This document shows positions 47,825 through 60,270 of a stretch of 64,000 nucleotides of DNA, piece after piece. The number at the start of each line of letters is the position of its first letter. Positions within the stretch are counted from its first letter, which is position 1. The stretch is taken from NCBI GenBank assembly GCA_008921705.1, contig VFFE01006711.1:954332-1018331 (forward strand), given 5' to 3'. This DNA is from Burhinus oedicnemus. Lineage: Eukaryota > Chordata > Aves > Charadriiformes > Burhinidae. A model generated the notes under the pieces. It was not told where the DNA came from. It was given only the letters and a program-made list of their open reading frames with translations, and did no database searches. The position numbers and the translations under genes were made by a program.

Positions 47825-47843
47825 CAGCTAGCTGAATTTTAAC
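47825..47843 (-). CDS. Candidate microexon (19 nt)
   Basis: A very good acceptor (TGATTGCCTTCTGTGCAG) and a donor CTG|GTAAAG bracket 19 nt that read VKIQLA plus one base from phase 0. It leaves in phase 1 into the 46597-46649 candidate. The size is in the microexon range, so chance occurrence of the two signals is a real possibility. No further exon upstream was found with comparable support. Confidence 0.3.
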
Positions 47844-49000
47844 CTGCACAGAAGGCAATCACATCTAAAAGCATGGGGGATAAACTCCAATTTTCACCAT
47901 GTGAATGTATGTAGCTTCAAGCAAAAGGAAATTGCGATCTCTGAGCAGCAAAGGGACACTGTAAATAGAGGACCCGTAACAGTTACTAAAGGTCTCATTT
48001 TTAACATCTGACTTTGTGTAGAGGAATGTGCAGAACAGATTTACTAATAGATCAAACTGCTCAAAACCCTGACGTTGGCGGCTCCACATGTATGCATTAA
48101 ATTCAGTGTGTATGTGGCATTTATTTGCTGTCCTGGCTGCTAAGAAATGGCTTATAATAGACGGAGTTAATCTGTAACCTTCCTGCTTCTTTATACACTT
48201 CTTTGCTTCACATTGTGGAAAGAGATAAATCATACCACGTTTAGCAGTCTGAGTTCCCCAAAAAGCTCCTGCTGCTGAGAGCAAGAGCATGTTTTCAGAA
48301 CGACAAGAGGCTGGTGGGCAACAGGCAGAAACACAACAGGTACTTTGCAAGAGCAGTGCCAGCTAGTGGGAAGAAGTTTTGTCATTTTCCTGTGGCACTC
48401 AGTACTGTTTTGGCCTTCACTCCTATTATTGGCCCTTCTCTACTTTGCCAACAGTGCCTGTTTTCCTTTATTCTCAACATCTGCTTCTACTCACGTGCTT
48501 CCTTCGCTTCTGGGAGAAAGTCCTGGAGGACTTATATATATTCTTTGTCTCTCTCCCCTCTCTCTTTGCAACTGTTTTAACTAAATATCTATACTCTTCA
48601 TCCTAAAGTCTTCCAACCCTGAAATCCTACCTGTCTTTTCACAATTCCTTTCTAGTTACTCTTCAGTTTCAATTTCTCCCCTATTTCTTCCTAAATTACA
48701 TCACCAACATACAGCACTTCCTTTCTTTCCTTCTTCTTGACTTTTCTGTCACTTGTCCTTGATCACCTGCCAGCCCCCTCTGCCCACACATTAGGTGCAG
48801 GAGCCCTTCCCCACAGTACCCTTCCCTTGTATTGTGAAAGAATGCCCTGTGAGCTTCTGCACAATATGTTCTTTTAAGTTTCTTCTAAACCTCTGCTTTA
48901 CAATGTCGTCTCCAAAATACCTTACAACAGAAAGTAAACCCCTGGATCTGGCCTGCTAAGTGTTAACTGTGCCATTCTTTTCCCTGTATTTTCCTAGCTG
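47844..49000. other. No supported gene
   Basis: A 161-codon minus frame at 47865-48350 lies just upstream of the microexon candidate but shows no recognisable domain and no good donor. Pyrimidine-rich DNA covers 48380-48760. Confidence 0.5.
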
Positions 49001-49075
49001 ACGCTGTTTCCATTATACACAGGCTACAAGTCCCTTGAGACAACAAGCAACCCCTCAGTCCCTTTTTGTACTGTC
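49001..49075. repeat. Possible old LINE/SINE tail
   Basis: ggctacaagtcccttgagac then ctttttgtactgtctcttga resembles the same type of old 3' tail as 16944-17130. Short and weak. Confidence 0.25.
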
Positions 49076-49494
49076 TCTTGAGAAATTGTTCAGGCAAAAA
49101 TTAATATCCAATATATAACTTCCAAAGTGAATGAGAAGCTGGAAAGAGAAAAGCTAAGAGGAACGCTATACTGCCATAAATCTAGGTAGTAACACATCAG
49201 ACAGTTTTGTGCGAGTATTTTTTGCTAACGGCACATGGCAGGCAGTGGAAGCTGCTGCTGTTGCATGAGCTTCGTAACTAATTCCTTCCCAGGCCCCAGC
49301 ACTGCAGGTGGCTGAGGCTGTGCAGTTACCACTGAAAAGAAGGTGAAGCCATGACCATGCAGTTTGTTCTATTGAGTAAGGGGCAAGCCCACCTCCTGGA
49401 CCATAGGAGTGCCAGATGTTTTGTGATCTTGTTTCACATATGCATACACAACCTGTGCCTTCCAACAGGCAAAAGAGTTAGTTGCTGAACCAAT

Positions 49495-49660
49495 TACTCT
49501 GACTCCTTCCAAAGAATTTAATTTTACCTTGATGGTAACTAATTAATTTCAGCAGCAATGGGTCCTTCATGACCAAAGCTGCATCTGGCCTGTGATATAT
49601 TTACCACATCAGCCTCACTAGTCAAGTTTCTAGTGGCAATTAAAGGACAAGTATTGTTTA
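49495..49660. promoter_or_regulatory. Candidate conserved noncoding element
   Basis: AT-rich unique stretch with ttaccttgatggtaactaat (an inverted TTACC...GGTAA) and tggcaattaaaggacaagta. Inferred from texture only. Confidence 0.22.
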
Positions 49661-51365
49661 GTTGTCTACTATGGGTGTGAAAACAAGTTTCTCAGCTCTT
49701 CACACTGCCACTTGTGTCATCCTGTCCCACTGACAACCAGGACAAAATTCTGACTGCAAGGGGCCACCCTTGCTCATCTGGAAGTGTTTGCAATAGAAGA
49801 GATAAACTGGATCTTTCCAGGCTTGTGATTCCCTTTATTTTCTGAGCAGAGATAAACAGTAAAGCAAACATTTTAAGAACTGAGTTCCCAGTTCCTTTGA
49901 GTGCAGAGGTATCTGCTCCAGGACAGGTGAGGGAAGAGAGAAAAATACAAGAATACCTGCAATCAAGCAATCCTACGCAATCCATTAAGAAAAGAAATAA
50001 GGGCAGCTTTGCAACACATTTAGGATTTAGCCAACACTCGTTTCATCCGATCATGAAACTGAAGAAGGCTAATGGCCCAGAAAGTTACAGATCCCATTCA
50101 TTCCCCTGTCTCCAGACTGAAAACCTCCAGGGAGCAGTTAGCCAACCTCAGAGCTTTGACATTAAGCCTGTATTCAGCATTTTCTCCTGGACTGCTTTTT
50201 CCCAGCCCTTTTGACATAGTGGACTATTAGCTCTTGGATGAGTGGGTCAGTCTTCATTTAGATGTCCTGTTCCCTTTTCCCTCCAAACTCAAAGGAAAAA
50301 GAAAACTCCTCTTTCAAATAGCTACTTATAGCACTCCACCAGAGCAAATCTTTTCCATCCCTGTACAAAAGGATAAACACATTCCATCGTAACACATTTA
50401 GAGAGTTACTTCCCTGACTAAAATGTGGAGCTGTGTCCGATGTACCTGATGTTTTGGGTCAGCAGTTTAAAAAACACACCTAGAATAAGGAGGGAATTGC
50501 CAGCAAATTCGATGCACAGCCACTAAGTTCATGGTTGTTTCTGTCCTCCCTAACTCACATGACCTGTACCAGACTCCTTCTGCCTCTTAGTTTAGGCCTC
50601 CCTTTTCACTTTGTTACAAACTCAGAGCTATACTTTCTTCCTGGTATTTAAAATAATCTTGCTGGGAGGAAGCAGAAGGCAGGATGGACTTCCTCTTCCA
50701 TTCCCAGTATTAATTTATACTTTCCAGTCCCACAAAACAGTAATTTGCCAGGTCTTACCCTAACGCAGGCCTTGGGTGTTATCAGTAGGCCTTCTCTGAC
50801 TGTCCTTGGATGGTACCATGGGGCTGTTGTACAGCAGATGAGAGCTTCCCATCTCCATGTGACTTGCTTCGTATATGAAGACACATAACCTTCAATCAAC
50901 AGTCAGCAAATCTTTCTAGTGCAGTCAGGTCTGAGTTAGACGTTTATTGTTGCCATAGATAGCTCCAGTGTTAATTGTAACAGAGGTGGGGGACAGGGAC
51001 CGTGACAAGGCTTGCTCACCCTCAAACGACCACATGCATGTAATCAAGGCAAGTCTACCCACAGATGGACAATTCAGAGCAGTGGTTTCCAGGTAATACA
51101 TTATTTCACATTCTAGAGCAAGATAAACCAACACTCTGACAAAAGCCCTAGACTCTCTCGCATATTATCCAATTAATTCAGATCCCATCTAACTAGGTAA
51201 ATTAAGACCACGAATGATCATCACTATTTGTATTCACAGAGTGTTCTGCATGAGCTTTATCCTTCCCTAAATATTCTGTTTTCTCTGTACCAAAGATACA
51301 TGTAAGGTTGAGAAAGAAGTAGCCAAAGACTTCTGTGTTGTGCTACACAGGGCTTCCAACAGGAT
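49661..51365. other. No supported gene
   Basis: Noncoding DNA. Open frames of about 80-105 codons on both strands have no recognisable motif. Confidence 0.55.
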
Positions 51366-51369
51366 GAGT

Positions 51370-51490
51370 TCATGACTAGACAAATTAGCTGGGTGGTTTT
51401 GCTAAAACCATCACTTGTGAATCATTATGGTGCTTAATTGGTCATCTGCAAATTCCAGGGTTAACACCTCACTTAATGAACAAGCTTGTT
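51370..51490. promoter_or_regulatory. Candidate conserved noncoding element
   Basis: ggtggttttgctaaaaccat (an imperfect palindrome) followed by ggtgcttaattggtcatctg. AT-rich, no repeat match. Inferred only. Confidence 0.22.
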
Positions 51491-54400
51491 CAAACCTCTG
51501 AAAATTATTCATTCTGGCTGCCTGAACTCCTGGGGAGACAGCTAATGCTTCAGTTCACGTTCTGACATTTTCTGCATAACCATAAAGGGTAGGAAGATGT
51601 ATATTTGTGTATGTGGGCAAGTGAATAAAAATGCATATAAAATGAGAAAGAGAGAGAGCTCAAGCACACACTCAGATTCAGGAACGCAAGCTTTGTGGCA
51701 AGTGATGGATGTATAGGACCTTGGCTATTAAGTGAATGCTGTATCTAAGGTAATGCTTTTCTTGTCAAGCTTTCTCCCCCAAAAGTATCACTCAGGCATG
51801 AACTTTTAGAAGCATCTGCCACAGGCACAATTATCTAAATTCCAGTCAGTGCAATATCAGCATCCTCAGATTAATAGCAAGAGTAGCTCTGTTGCCAGTG
51901 TAGCTAATGTAATAACCTTAGTATTTGCCTTCTATAAGCATGATATGGGCTGGTTTCTCACTTAATCCAGGCTTGTAAGTACTGCCTGCTGACTTCTCCC
52001 ACTGCCATCCTCAAAAATGGATTTCTGCCTTCTTTTTTTTTCTCCCTTCTTTTTCCTTTTTTTTTTTTTTTTTCTCCTTTCTTTCTCCTTCCTTAGGGTA
52101 TTTTACTCCCTTTTGTATAACTCACTTCTTAGGAAAGCCAGCTGTCGTCCTACACTCTTCTTTTAGAAAAGGTCACCATTTGGAGAACAGAAAGTTTCAA
52201 ATAATGAATAAGGAGCTGACATGTAGACTGAAAACCCAAAAGGAATGAATAGACCAGGCACTGGAAATAGTATCCAACTCAAAGCTCATCAGCAAATTCC
52301 TAACCTGCTCTAATCACAGCAGTGCAATCCTCCTAAGCAGAAACAGCGTTGCTCCAGCTATTAACACACTAAGGGACATAAGGGGTGGCAAAAAAAAAAG
52401 TCAAATTCCCAGCTGTCCTTCAACCATGTTGCCAAGGATTACTTTAAAGATGCACCTCAGGTCCTGTTGGATATCTCAAAGGAACCTGGATTTACCTGCA
52501 GCGCTAGATGCCTTCCCCTCTTCCTTTTGCTAGTACTTCAACCTGTGCAAAGGATCTAGGGGTCAAACTCCATCCTGTGTGTGAAGAAACACAAGATACT
52601 GGGATACTATGGCCGGAAAAGAACTCTAAGCAGTTCTGAAGCAGGAGGACACCACAGTTAGTTGTATGTGTTCGTGACTCCACAAGCAGGATGCAACCAT
52701 TATGGAAAGACTGCTTGTTTCTAATCCTTCTGTACAACAGCAAGGAGGGCATGCACTCCAGTTTGGGATGGCATCAAGGATCATGCATAGAAGAGTCCAC
52801 AATAGATCTGTTAGATACCCTTCCATTATTGCCAGGTGGTACTGTGGACACTCATCACCCTGAAAACCATCTTTTAGTATATGTTTGACTCTCTCCCAAA
52901 TAAAATCATAGGTACATACAAAGTAATACAGCTAAATCACACTGCAAACCTACCTGGTGCTATAATGATTTGGCACAAGAAGAAGAATATAACCTTGGTT
53001 ACAGATAACGGCAGAGAAGATGAAAAGAGTTGTTCCCTTGATCATACTCTTCTTTTCTTTCTTCCTCTAGATCTCAGAGTGACCTTTGCAATTCAAGCCA
53101 TGCCATGGTGATTAAAACAATAAAAGTACATTTTATTACTTCTACTCCTACTTGGAAGAAAACTCAGCCTGAACTCCACCTTAACGTCCAATTCTCCTTT
53201 ATGTTTCATATCTTACTGACTTTCTGAGGCCCTTCATCCTGCTATATGAAGCTGACCGACCCCCACCCGTTCTCCTACAAGCAAACAGTAGCTTGAGTGA
53301 GGTTAATATACCTGTCAAACTCTGCTGTGATGAATGATATGTTAATGATGTGCATGGTGTTAAATAATTCACTATCCTAACAATGAGGTGACTCAGTTCT
53401 TGCACCATTCATTTTTGCTTTTCATGGAAGGAACTTGCTGTTCCTGAACATGCTCTTGTCTAGGTCAAGAGTGGGCGTGTGTGCCCGGAGAAGAGGTAGA
53501 AGTAGAAGAATGTAGATTTCCTCAGCAAACACTTCAAGTGCAAGAAGAGCTGTGTAAATGTAAGACCCACTCATGAGGGGATCGGGTTAGGAGTCTTTTA
53601 CTCCTCAAGGGTGACAATACTGGGATTTCATACGCGCATGTAAATGCAACAGCTGCTCTGGCAAACCTTGCATCCCACATACAGTTACCTGTCAACTCAT
53701 ATAAGCCAGTGTTACTTCAGCAAAATAAAACCAAAGAGACTTACAGCTAGCTACCAGAGATCTGTGCCAACCAATCTTCTGAAGTTTGCTGTCCTGAAGG
53801 GACAAGCGATCAGTAATCCCACATTACCAACAGAATTGCAAGTCCAAGCTGACGGTGACTATGGAAGTGATGCTTCTCTTTGCAACCCAAAAACGGCACC
53901 TGGGGCAGCCCACTGCCTGATTTGCCTTTGCTACAAGAGGGAGGATAAAATACATAGCCAGAACAGAGGATGCTCTCTCCTGACTTCACAGCCCTCATTG
54001 CTGGCAACCAGGGGAGGGGCTAATATTAACCACCACAGGAGCTGCTTTTCCTTAGAAGCCTCAGTGAACAAAACCTCAACCCAAAGAAAGGCCATAAGCA
54101 GGGACTGCTTCCTCTTGCAACGTGTCATGCCACACCACCCTTCAACACCCTAAATTAGGTGACATTACCTAAAGCCAGATTCCTTGTTCCACAAAATGCT
54201 GGAGGCAACGTGGCTTGGTGGCTGCCTACCATAGCCATTCGCTCCTTACTAAAACCTGCCAGCACAGCATCTGTGCACGCAGCCCCAGAGGAAAGATTGC
54301 TGTGGAAGATCAATGTCATAGGAGTCACTTGTCCAAAACTGACTTCCAAAATTCAACAACAGTTTCCATGTGGATCCTGTTTGGTGTCTTCAGTTAGAAG

Positions 54401-57105
54401 ACAGGAAAGGGTTTACTTCTTTCATGCTCTTTTTAGAATAAGGTAGCATCTTTCACACCTAGATACAATTAAGGCATGTGTTCTCATCCCATTCGCACTT
54501 GGGGAAAAACAAATGGGGCTTATTAATATCAGAAAGCCAGCCCAAGAAGTGGTCCAACTCTGCATTATTCGCTAGCGTCAGGAGACATGAAAAATTTACA
54601 TCATTTGGAACTGGGTCACACATTGCTCTGCCACAACAAAAATTAGCTCATCTGTCCAAAAGGCATATAATGCTCATGAGGTCTGAATTTGTTTACTTCT
54701 GCTCCAAGGGAGAATTAGGGCCTTGATTCTGCTGTGATGAAGGCTATAAAGTGGTCTCCAGCATGGTTTTAATACATGGAGTATTATAGCACAGGGCTTA
54801 TGATTGTTTACATTTTTGCCTTCCAGTGACCACAGAAAAGCAAAGACTCTGGTGCCCAGGGAACAGCACTACTGATTCAATGTGGCAGTGGGTCAGCAGA
54901 GGTGAGACAGAACAGCACTAAAAACTACTCTCTTTGCATGACCCTTTACAAAAAATGTCTCAGACATCCACAGCAAGCATGCTTTTGTTGGTCCACAACG
55001 TCAGCTTTATCCCATTTACTGGAACAATAAATACCGTCAGAAGAGGATGCCAGCTACCCTCAGAGAGAGCTTCAGCATTGTCTTTAGATACCTTTGTCCT
55101 TCCAGTTCATGGAGGAGAACTGAGTTCCAAAGTCCCTGGAAAGTCTGTAGTCAAAGATAGCAAATGAGGCTGTTTGACTAGTGTCCCCAGCCTCAAAAAG
55201 GGAAGTTTCACTAAATCTAACCAAAACACAAACAGCTAATCTGCAGTTTTCCTGGGCTCTCCAGACCCTATGGATGGCTGTTCAGTGCTGGTGGTGCATA
55301 ATAGTCTCTGCTTTCCAACCCAGAGACAGCTGTTTCTGCAGCTGGGCAGAATAAGTTGTTATTCCTCGCAACACAGAAAGAACACAAACTCAGCCACCTT
55401 GGAGACATGGGCTCCAAAAAGGTCAAAGTAAATTACTCTATGATAATACTTACTTCATCAATAATTAAAAGTGATAATAATCACATTTGGGATGAGCCAA
55501 AGGAATACTTTAAACACCATCAGTGCATCAGGCACAAGGAAAGGGGATTATACAAAGCTGACAAAAGGCAGACCTAAATTTGTTATCCCAGCCTAAATTC
55601 CTCTTTGGGCTCAGAGAAAAGACAACAGAAAAAATAATGTCTGTCCTTTTTTGGCTGTTGTTGTGGAGGGAGCTCTTCTCTAAATCACCAGCTCACCAGA
55701 AGAAACTCTGATATCTGAAACCTTGAAGGACAACAGATCGTTAGGACGCTAGTTCTGTAGCACCAAGGTGAACAATATCTTTCTCAAACGTGGACCCACC
55801 AGCCAAATTATACAGGTCACACTACACCAAAAAGAAAAGAGAGCAGGACTGTGGGTTTGCCCCCTGCTCCTCTTTTTTTAGAATGGTCTAATATGTCACT
55901 TTAAGGACTGATCTAAAAAGCTTCTCCAGCCCAGGGTCATCAGCACATGGAGCTCACCACCCACAGAGTACTTCATGCCATGTCTCAATACAGGTGATTC
56001 TGCACAGGTTTGTCAATGGAGGGGCAGTGCTGGGGCACTGGTGGGCAAAATGCGAGACAATGCATTGGGTCAAAAAGAGGAAAACATTTTCAAGTTTTTT
56101 TACTATTAGTATTATTTTAAGTGATTACAAACCATTAAAATGAAAGAGATGACAATGTGAAAAGCACCAAATGCTAATGATGTCCCACAAATCTGATCCA
56201 TTCCAGCTGATATGACAAACATTCAAAGCCCAGAAAAAAAGGTAACCAGGTGTCACTTTCTTTAGTGACATAATGAGTTTATTAGCTTGAAACTAGACCC
56301 ACTTGTGCATAAAAATAACTGCTCAGCTAGGTCTGTTTACACATGTGCAGTTCACATCTGCCTTCTGAGATTATGTTATCTAATATTTGAAACACTACAG
56401 TTATTTCTACTCTGACTGAAGGAGGAATGCCTGATCTGCCCGAGAACACTGATTTCATGACCTTCCATCATCATTTGGATTCCTCCTATATGTTAATATA
56501 CTTGTTCTCAACTGTTCTAGGTGTGCTGAAAACCATGTTCGTTCCTGATTTACCAGTGAGGAGCTGAAGTATTCAGAAACCCACAGGATAGAGCCTGAGA
56601 GGACTGAAATTGCTACCCACCACTCTGTTCTGTAAACACCAAGTCCCTTTTGAACACCTGCCCAGAAGTCACATGGGAAATTGGCAGCCAAGCCAGGACC
56701 TGAGCTCACATCTCCTGAATCCCATGGGATAAGATAATTTCTCAACACTGCTTAAGTACAGTTGCCAGGTTTCGGACTAACTGGGTTTCTCCTTACAGCC
56801 CTCAGTACCTCTTCAACTCACATCTCCAAATCATCAAGCCCTTCACCTTCCCAGATGCGTCCATTGTGGTTAATACTACTGACTCTTGCTGGTACCAGCT
56901 GCCAGCACAGACTGTGCCAGGCCTCCTGAATAAGGTGAAAGGAGTATTTCTGTGCCATGACTCATCAAGTCATCTTTTTTCTTTATTAACAGGGAGAACA
57001 TTTTCCGGACAGAGCCCCCTCTGAATCCAGGATCCAACTCAGCAAGCTGCCAAGTAGGTGCTGAGTGTTTCCCAGTTCTCTGCAGAACTGAGACCATCGA
57101 AAGGC
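51491..57105. other. No supported gene
   Basis: Long noncoding stretch. It holds a pyrimidine tract at 52027-52096 that ends in CTTAG on the plus strand, a weak minus-strand AG...GT interval near 52501-52534 and another near 53213-53237. A 169-codon plus frame at 53644-54153 is the longest non-transposon frame but is unrecognisable. Confidence 0.5.
52027..52096. repeat. Polypyrimidine tract
   Basis: About 70 bases of almost pure T and C, including an 18-T run. Confidence 0.9.
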
Positions 57106-57107
57106 AT

Positions 57108-57310
57108 TTATGCGCGCCTTTCCTCAAGAACTTTGTCCATTAATAATGCGCATCTCGCAGACTTTTGGCACAATGCCACAAACATGGCCTCAAGCGCTCT
57201 GCTAGCAAAGTAAGCATCTACTAACAGCCAATATATCAGCTGCAGCTCAGAATTGTCCAGCAGCATTACATCTTCATTTTTGCATTTTAATGTTGCATAG
57301 CCCAAACAAT
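57108..57310. promoter_or_regulatory. Candidate conserved element with open minus frame
   Basis: Unique sequence with unusual CpG-containing words for this window (tctgcgagatgcgcattatt on the minus strand). The minus frame is open for 65 codons (ELQLIYWLLVDAYFASRAL, then a stop). No splice borders are convincing. It could be a regulatory element or a fragment of coding sequence. Confidence 0.3.
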
Positions 57311-57884
57311 AACACTGCCTCTGAAGAGAGAGGACAGTTCAGAATCCAAGACTTGCAAACTTCAGCTGCTCTTCAGTCTCCAGCACCGGCTTTAATAGAG
57401 GCCAGTAAGCCATCCCCTCAGAGAAGCTAATGCAAGGAAAAATACTTGCTGGTTTTGGCAGTTCAATCTGCAGCATTTTTGCTAAGGAGTAGAAGGATCT
57501 AGAAAGTTAGCTACAAGGGGTTTTCAGAAATTTTGTCTTTCAATTCCCTTCTGGATATTAAGTTTAAACATTCACAGTATATAGGCCATTTCATTTATTT
57601 CTTCCGAGTGCTGGATTTGGGTATACCAAGCATACAGAGTGATGCTCCAGAACACGGCAAGAGGGGCTGGAGGAAAGTGTTTTGGAGCAATTGGTTCCCC
57701 TTGTGTGATCAGAGCTAAGCAGCCCAGCACAAGACGACAGATTCTGGCCTATACCTTTGCGAATAATAATTTATACATTGCACTTCAAGATCTAAACAGG
57801 ATCAAACGTATGGATTGTCAGGTTTTTTTGTAAGAACATTGCCAAACTACGCCTCCAGAAGACCTTACAACCTGAGAAAAATTA

Positions 57885-57960
57885 TGGACAATATTATCTC
57901 TATTTTACAAGTGGAGAATTAAGCTGCAGAGAGACCATGGGCTGTTTGCAAAGGAAAGTT
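57885..57960. repeat. MIR-like SINE fragment
   Basis: attatctctattttacaagt then ggagaattaagctgcagaga follows the MIR core in sense (ccattttacagatgagg... gcagag). Confidence 0.55.
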
Positions 57961-60170
57961 GACTGGCACAAGAAATGCATTATTAAATAAGTGTAGCAAC
58001 ACACCACAGGAACAAGTTTATTCTGGAATCGTCATGTCCAATGAAGGTGTTGTCACAAATAACTGCAGCTTCTGTGCACACCACCTCTGTTTTGTACTGA
58101 GCAACTTTCCTGGGGCCTGAGATACCAGGTTCACACAGCTCCAACTCCTATTCAAGCACTAGACAGCCACCGAAATTAAGCTGGCATCAGGCACCTAAAT
58201 CCCCTTGAGGATTTGAGCCTAGTGTCTTGCTCCGTGGCACAAAGGAAGTCTTGGCAAAACCAGGATTTAGAGGAAAATCTTCTTTATCTCCCTTTAATGA
58301 AACCAGTCCCGCAACCCAATAAAAAGTTGATCTCTCCTCTTTATCACTTGTATTGCAGTTCCTTTCCAAATAATAGGATTCAGACTGAGCAGCTCTTACC
58401 ATTTATAGCAATCCTGAGCAGACAAGCAGGTCCTTCCGATACCTGGTACTAGTATTATACTCCTAAAGCACCCCAACAACCCAGAATTCACAGCCCTCAG
58501 CACTTCACAGCCTTCAGCAAATTCAAACTGACCCACTCTCTAGACAATTTGAAACTATATTCAAACTCATCCATCAACTTGTAAGGTCAGGAATCTCATA
58601 GTCTCCTGTTTCTCCTTCTCTTGAAGTGGAGATGCAGTTTTACAACGCTTTGGCACTCTAAGAGCTCGACGGAGCAATGATGACTATGCCATCCAACTGA
58701 AGTTTGCTTTTTGATTTGATATGGTACAAACAATTGTGCATGTTGAAGTCTGACCAGTACCAAGAGTCTGCTGCTAACAGCCATAGCAGATTTCATGCCT
58801 GCTGAGGTGACATTAAGGCCAACCAAGTAACAACAGATAGCCTTCTTAGTCTTTTGGAGTTTAAAAGGATACCTAATGGTACATAAGTACCACAAGGTAC
58901 ACACAGTGAGCACAGGGTTCACCACAATACACAGGATTTCAGCTAGGTCTATTTGTGCATTAAGACCACAGCCAAGACACACGAGCTAAACCACAGTCTA
59001 GACTTCAGATCCAAAAGAGGACTTCTTCAGCATCAAAACTCACTGCTGACTTCAAAATGGAAACCTCCCTCTCCTAATTGCCACCACTTTCTCATGCTTT
59101 AATCTAGCACTTTGTCTGCACCCTCTTAGAAAATACTTAGCCTGAACCCAGCTTAACACACAGAATCAAAGTGGCAACTTCTCAACTTTGATATCACTAC
59201 TTCTATGCTAAATTGGAGGGGCCTGGTTTTACAAAGCAACTTTACCACTTGTGGGCATGCCGTTATCACAACACCACACAGCATGCCAAGTGCATGAGCA
59301 AATGCTGGCTTGGTGTCTGATGTTTTTTTGTCATATGCAATCAGCCACTTTTACTCACGTGACCGCAGCGAGCATGCACACAAATTCAATGCCCGGCTGC
59401 ACTGGGTCTTTGGGAAATCATGTCCGAGTGAAGATCCCAGCAGAAATCCAACCCTCTACCCACTTCTGATGCCACTGCCTCATTCATCAGTGAAAGCTGA
59501 CCCCATTAAATGGCCAGTATGTTCAGAACAAGTCTAGGCTTTAAAAAGAGCTAGTTAATTTTACTGTCAATAATTGCGGCAGCTAAGATAACAGTAATCA
59601 AACCTCACGCTTCAGAATGTGAATTAACTGCCTTCAGGGTCAGAAAGATACCTACTTCTTTGCCTCTGGATATTACTGAAGAACTAGCATAGAGGATTAT
59701 GTGATTCAAACATAACACCCATTTATTGCTCGGTGCCAGAAGCAGGATACTGCATTTAACAGGTAAAATGATCCAGTACAGCCAAATCTCTGCCACAACT
59801 TATTAACATCAACTTTTACTTCCTACGCTCCCACTGTCTCCATCTTTCTCTGTAACACGATTTTGTTTTGCAGAAGGTCAAATTTTGTTTTCCTAGCTGT
59901 TCTTCAACAAACGCATGCAGAATTACCTAAGGGCACTTCAAACATGCTTTGATAATTTTTTGTTTTAATTGGGCCAGCTATCTATTATCAACATTAACAC
60001 TGAGAGAATATTGAAAACTACATCTAAAACACTGATTAGCTGCTGTTCAGGTCCTTAATTCCCTAGAAATAGCCAATAGAGCAGGCATTTCCTCCACACA
60101 CAGCCTCCCTGCTGTGCCCCAATGCAACAGAAGAGCCAGGCAAAGGGAAATTAAGCAATTAATTGGTTCT
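57961..60170. other. No supported gene
   Basis: Noncoding DNA. A 128-codon minus frame at 58596-58982 is unrecognisable. Confidence 0.55.
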
Positions 60171-60171
60171 T

Positions 60172-60206
60172 TAAAAAGAAAAAAAAAAAAAAAGAAAAAA
60201 AAAAAG
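60172..60206. repeat. A-rich run
   Basis: Nearly pure A with single G interruptions, about 65 bp before the assembly gap. Confidence 0.9.
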
Positions 60207-60270
60207 TAGTTGAGTAAATCATTTAGTACATGGGAAAATTAATAGCAGTAGCCAAAAGACAGGCACAAGG

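Larger units (their letters stand above)
822..47843 (-). other. Putative multi-exon gene, 3' portion, product not recognised
   Basis: This is the span of a chain of candidate exons read on the minus strand from about 47.8 kb to a possible poly(A) signal at 822-827. Each candidate has AG upstream and GT downstream, and consecutive reading phases are compatible: 0-1, 1-0, 0-2, (2-2), 2-1, 1-0, 0-1, 1-0, 0-1, then a last exon entered in phase 1. The joined peptide starts charged and possibly helical, passes a Ser-rich stretch and ends in a globular-looking part containing LRFQLGECYGELTVE and HLVLDLWWRRSEEV. I could not place it in a family. Introns would reach about 10 kb and hold most of the CR1 copies and the LTR. 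The chain was built by eye, and some weak members were accepted because their phase fitted, so individual joins may be wrong. The 5' exons, start codon and promoter are not in view. Confidence 0.42.

Noticed and set aside
47865..48350. 161-codon minus-strand open frame near the microexon candidate
   Set aside because: No donor joins it to 47825-47843 and no domain is visible.
52027..52096. Plus-strand acceptor-like pyrimidine tract ending CTTAG
   Set aside because: No open exon with a donor follows.
52501..52534. Minus-strand AG...GT interval ending CTGCAG|GTAAAT
   Set aside because: Phase would fit the 47.8-kb microexon, but the acceptor is poor and the better acceptor nearby gives stops in every frame.
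53213..53237. 25-nt minus-strand AG...GTAAGA interval
   Set aside because: Two frames open and weak acceptor; phase does not help decide.
53644..54153. 169-codon plus-strand open frame
   Set aside because: No recognisable domain, composition like translated noncoding DNA, no splice context; treated as chance.
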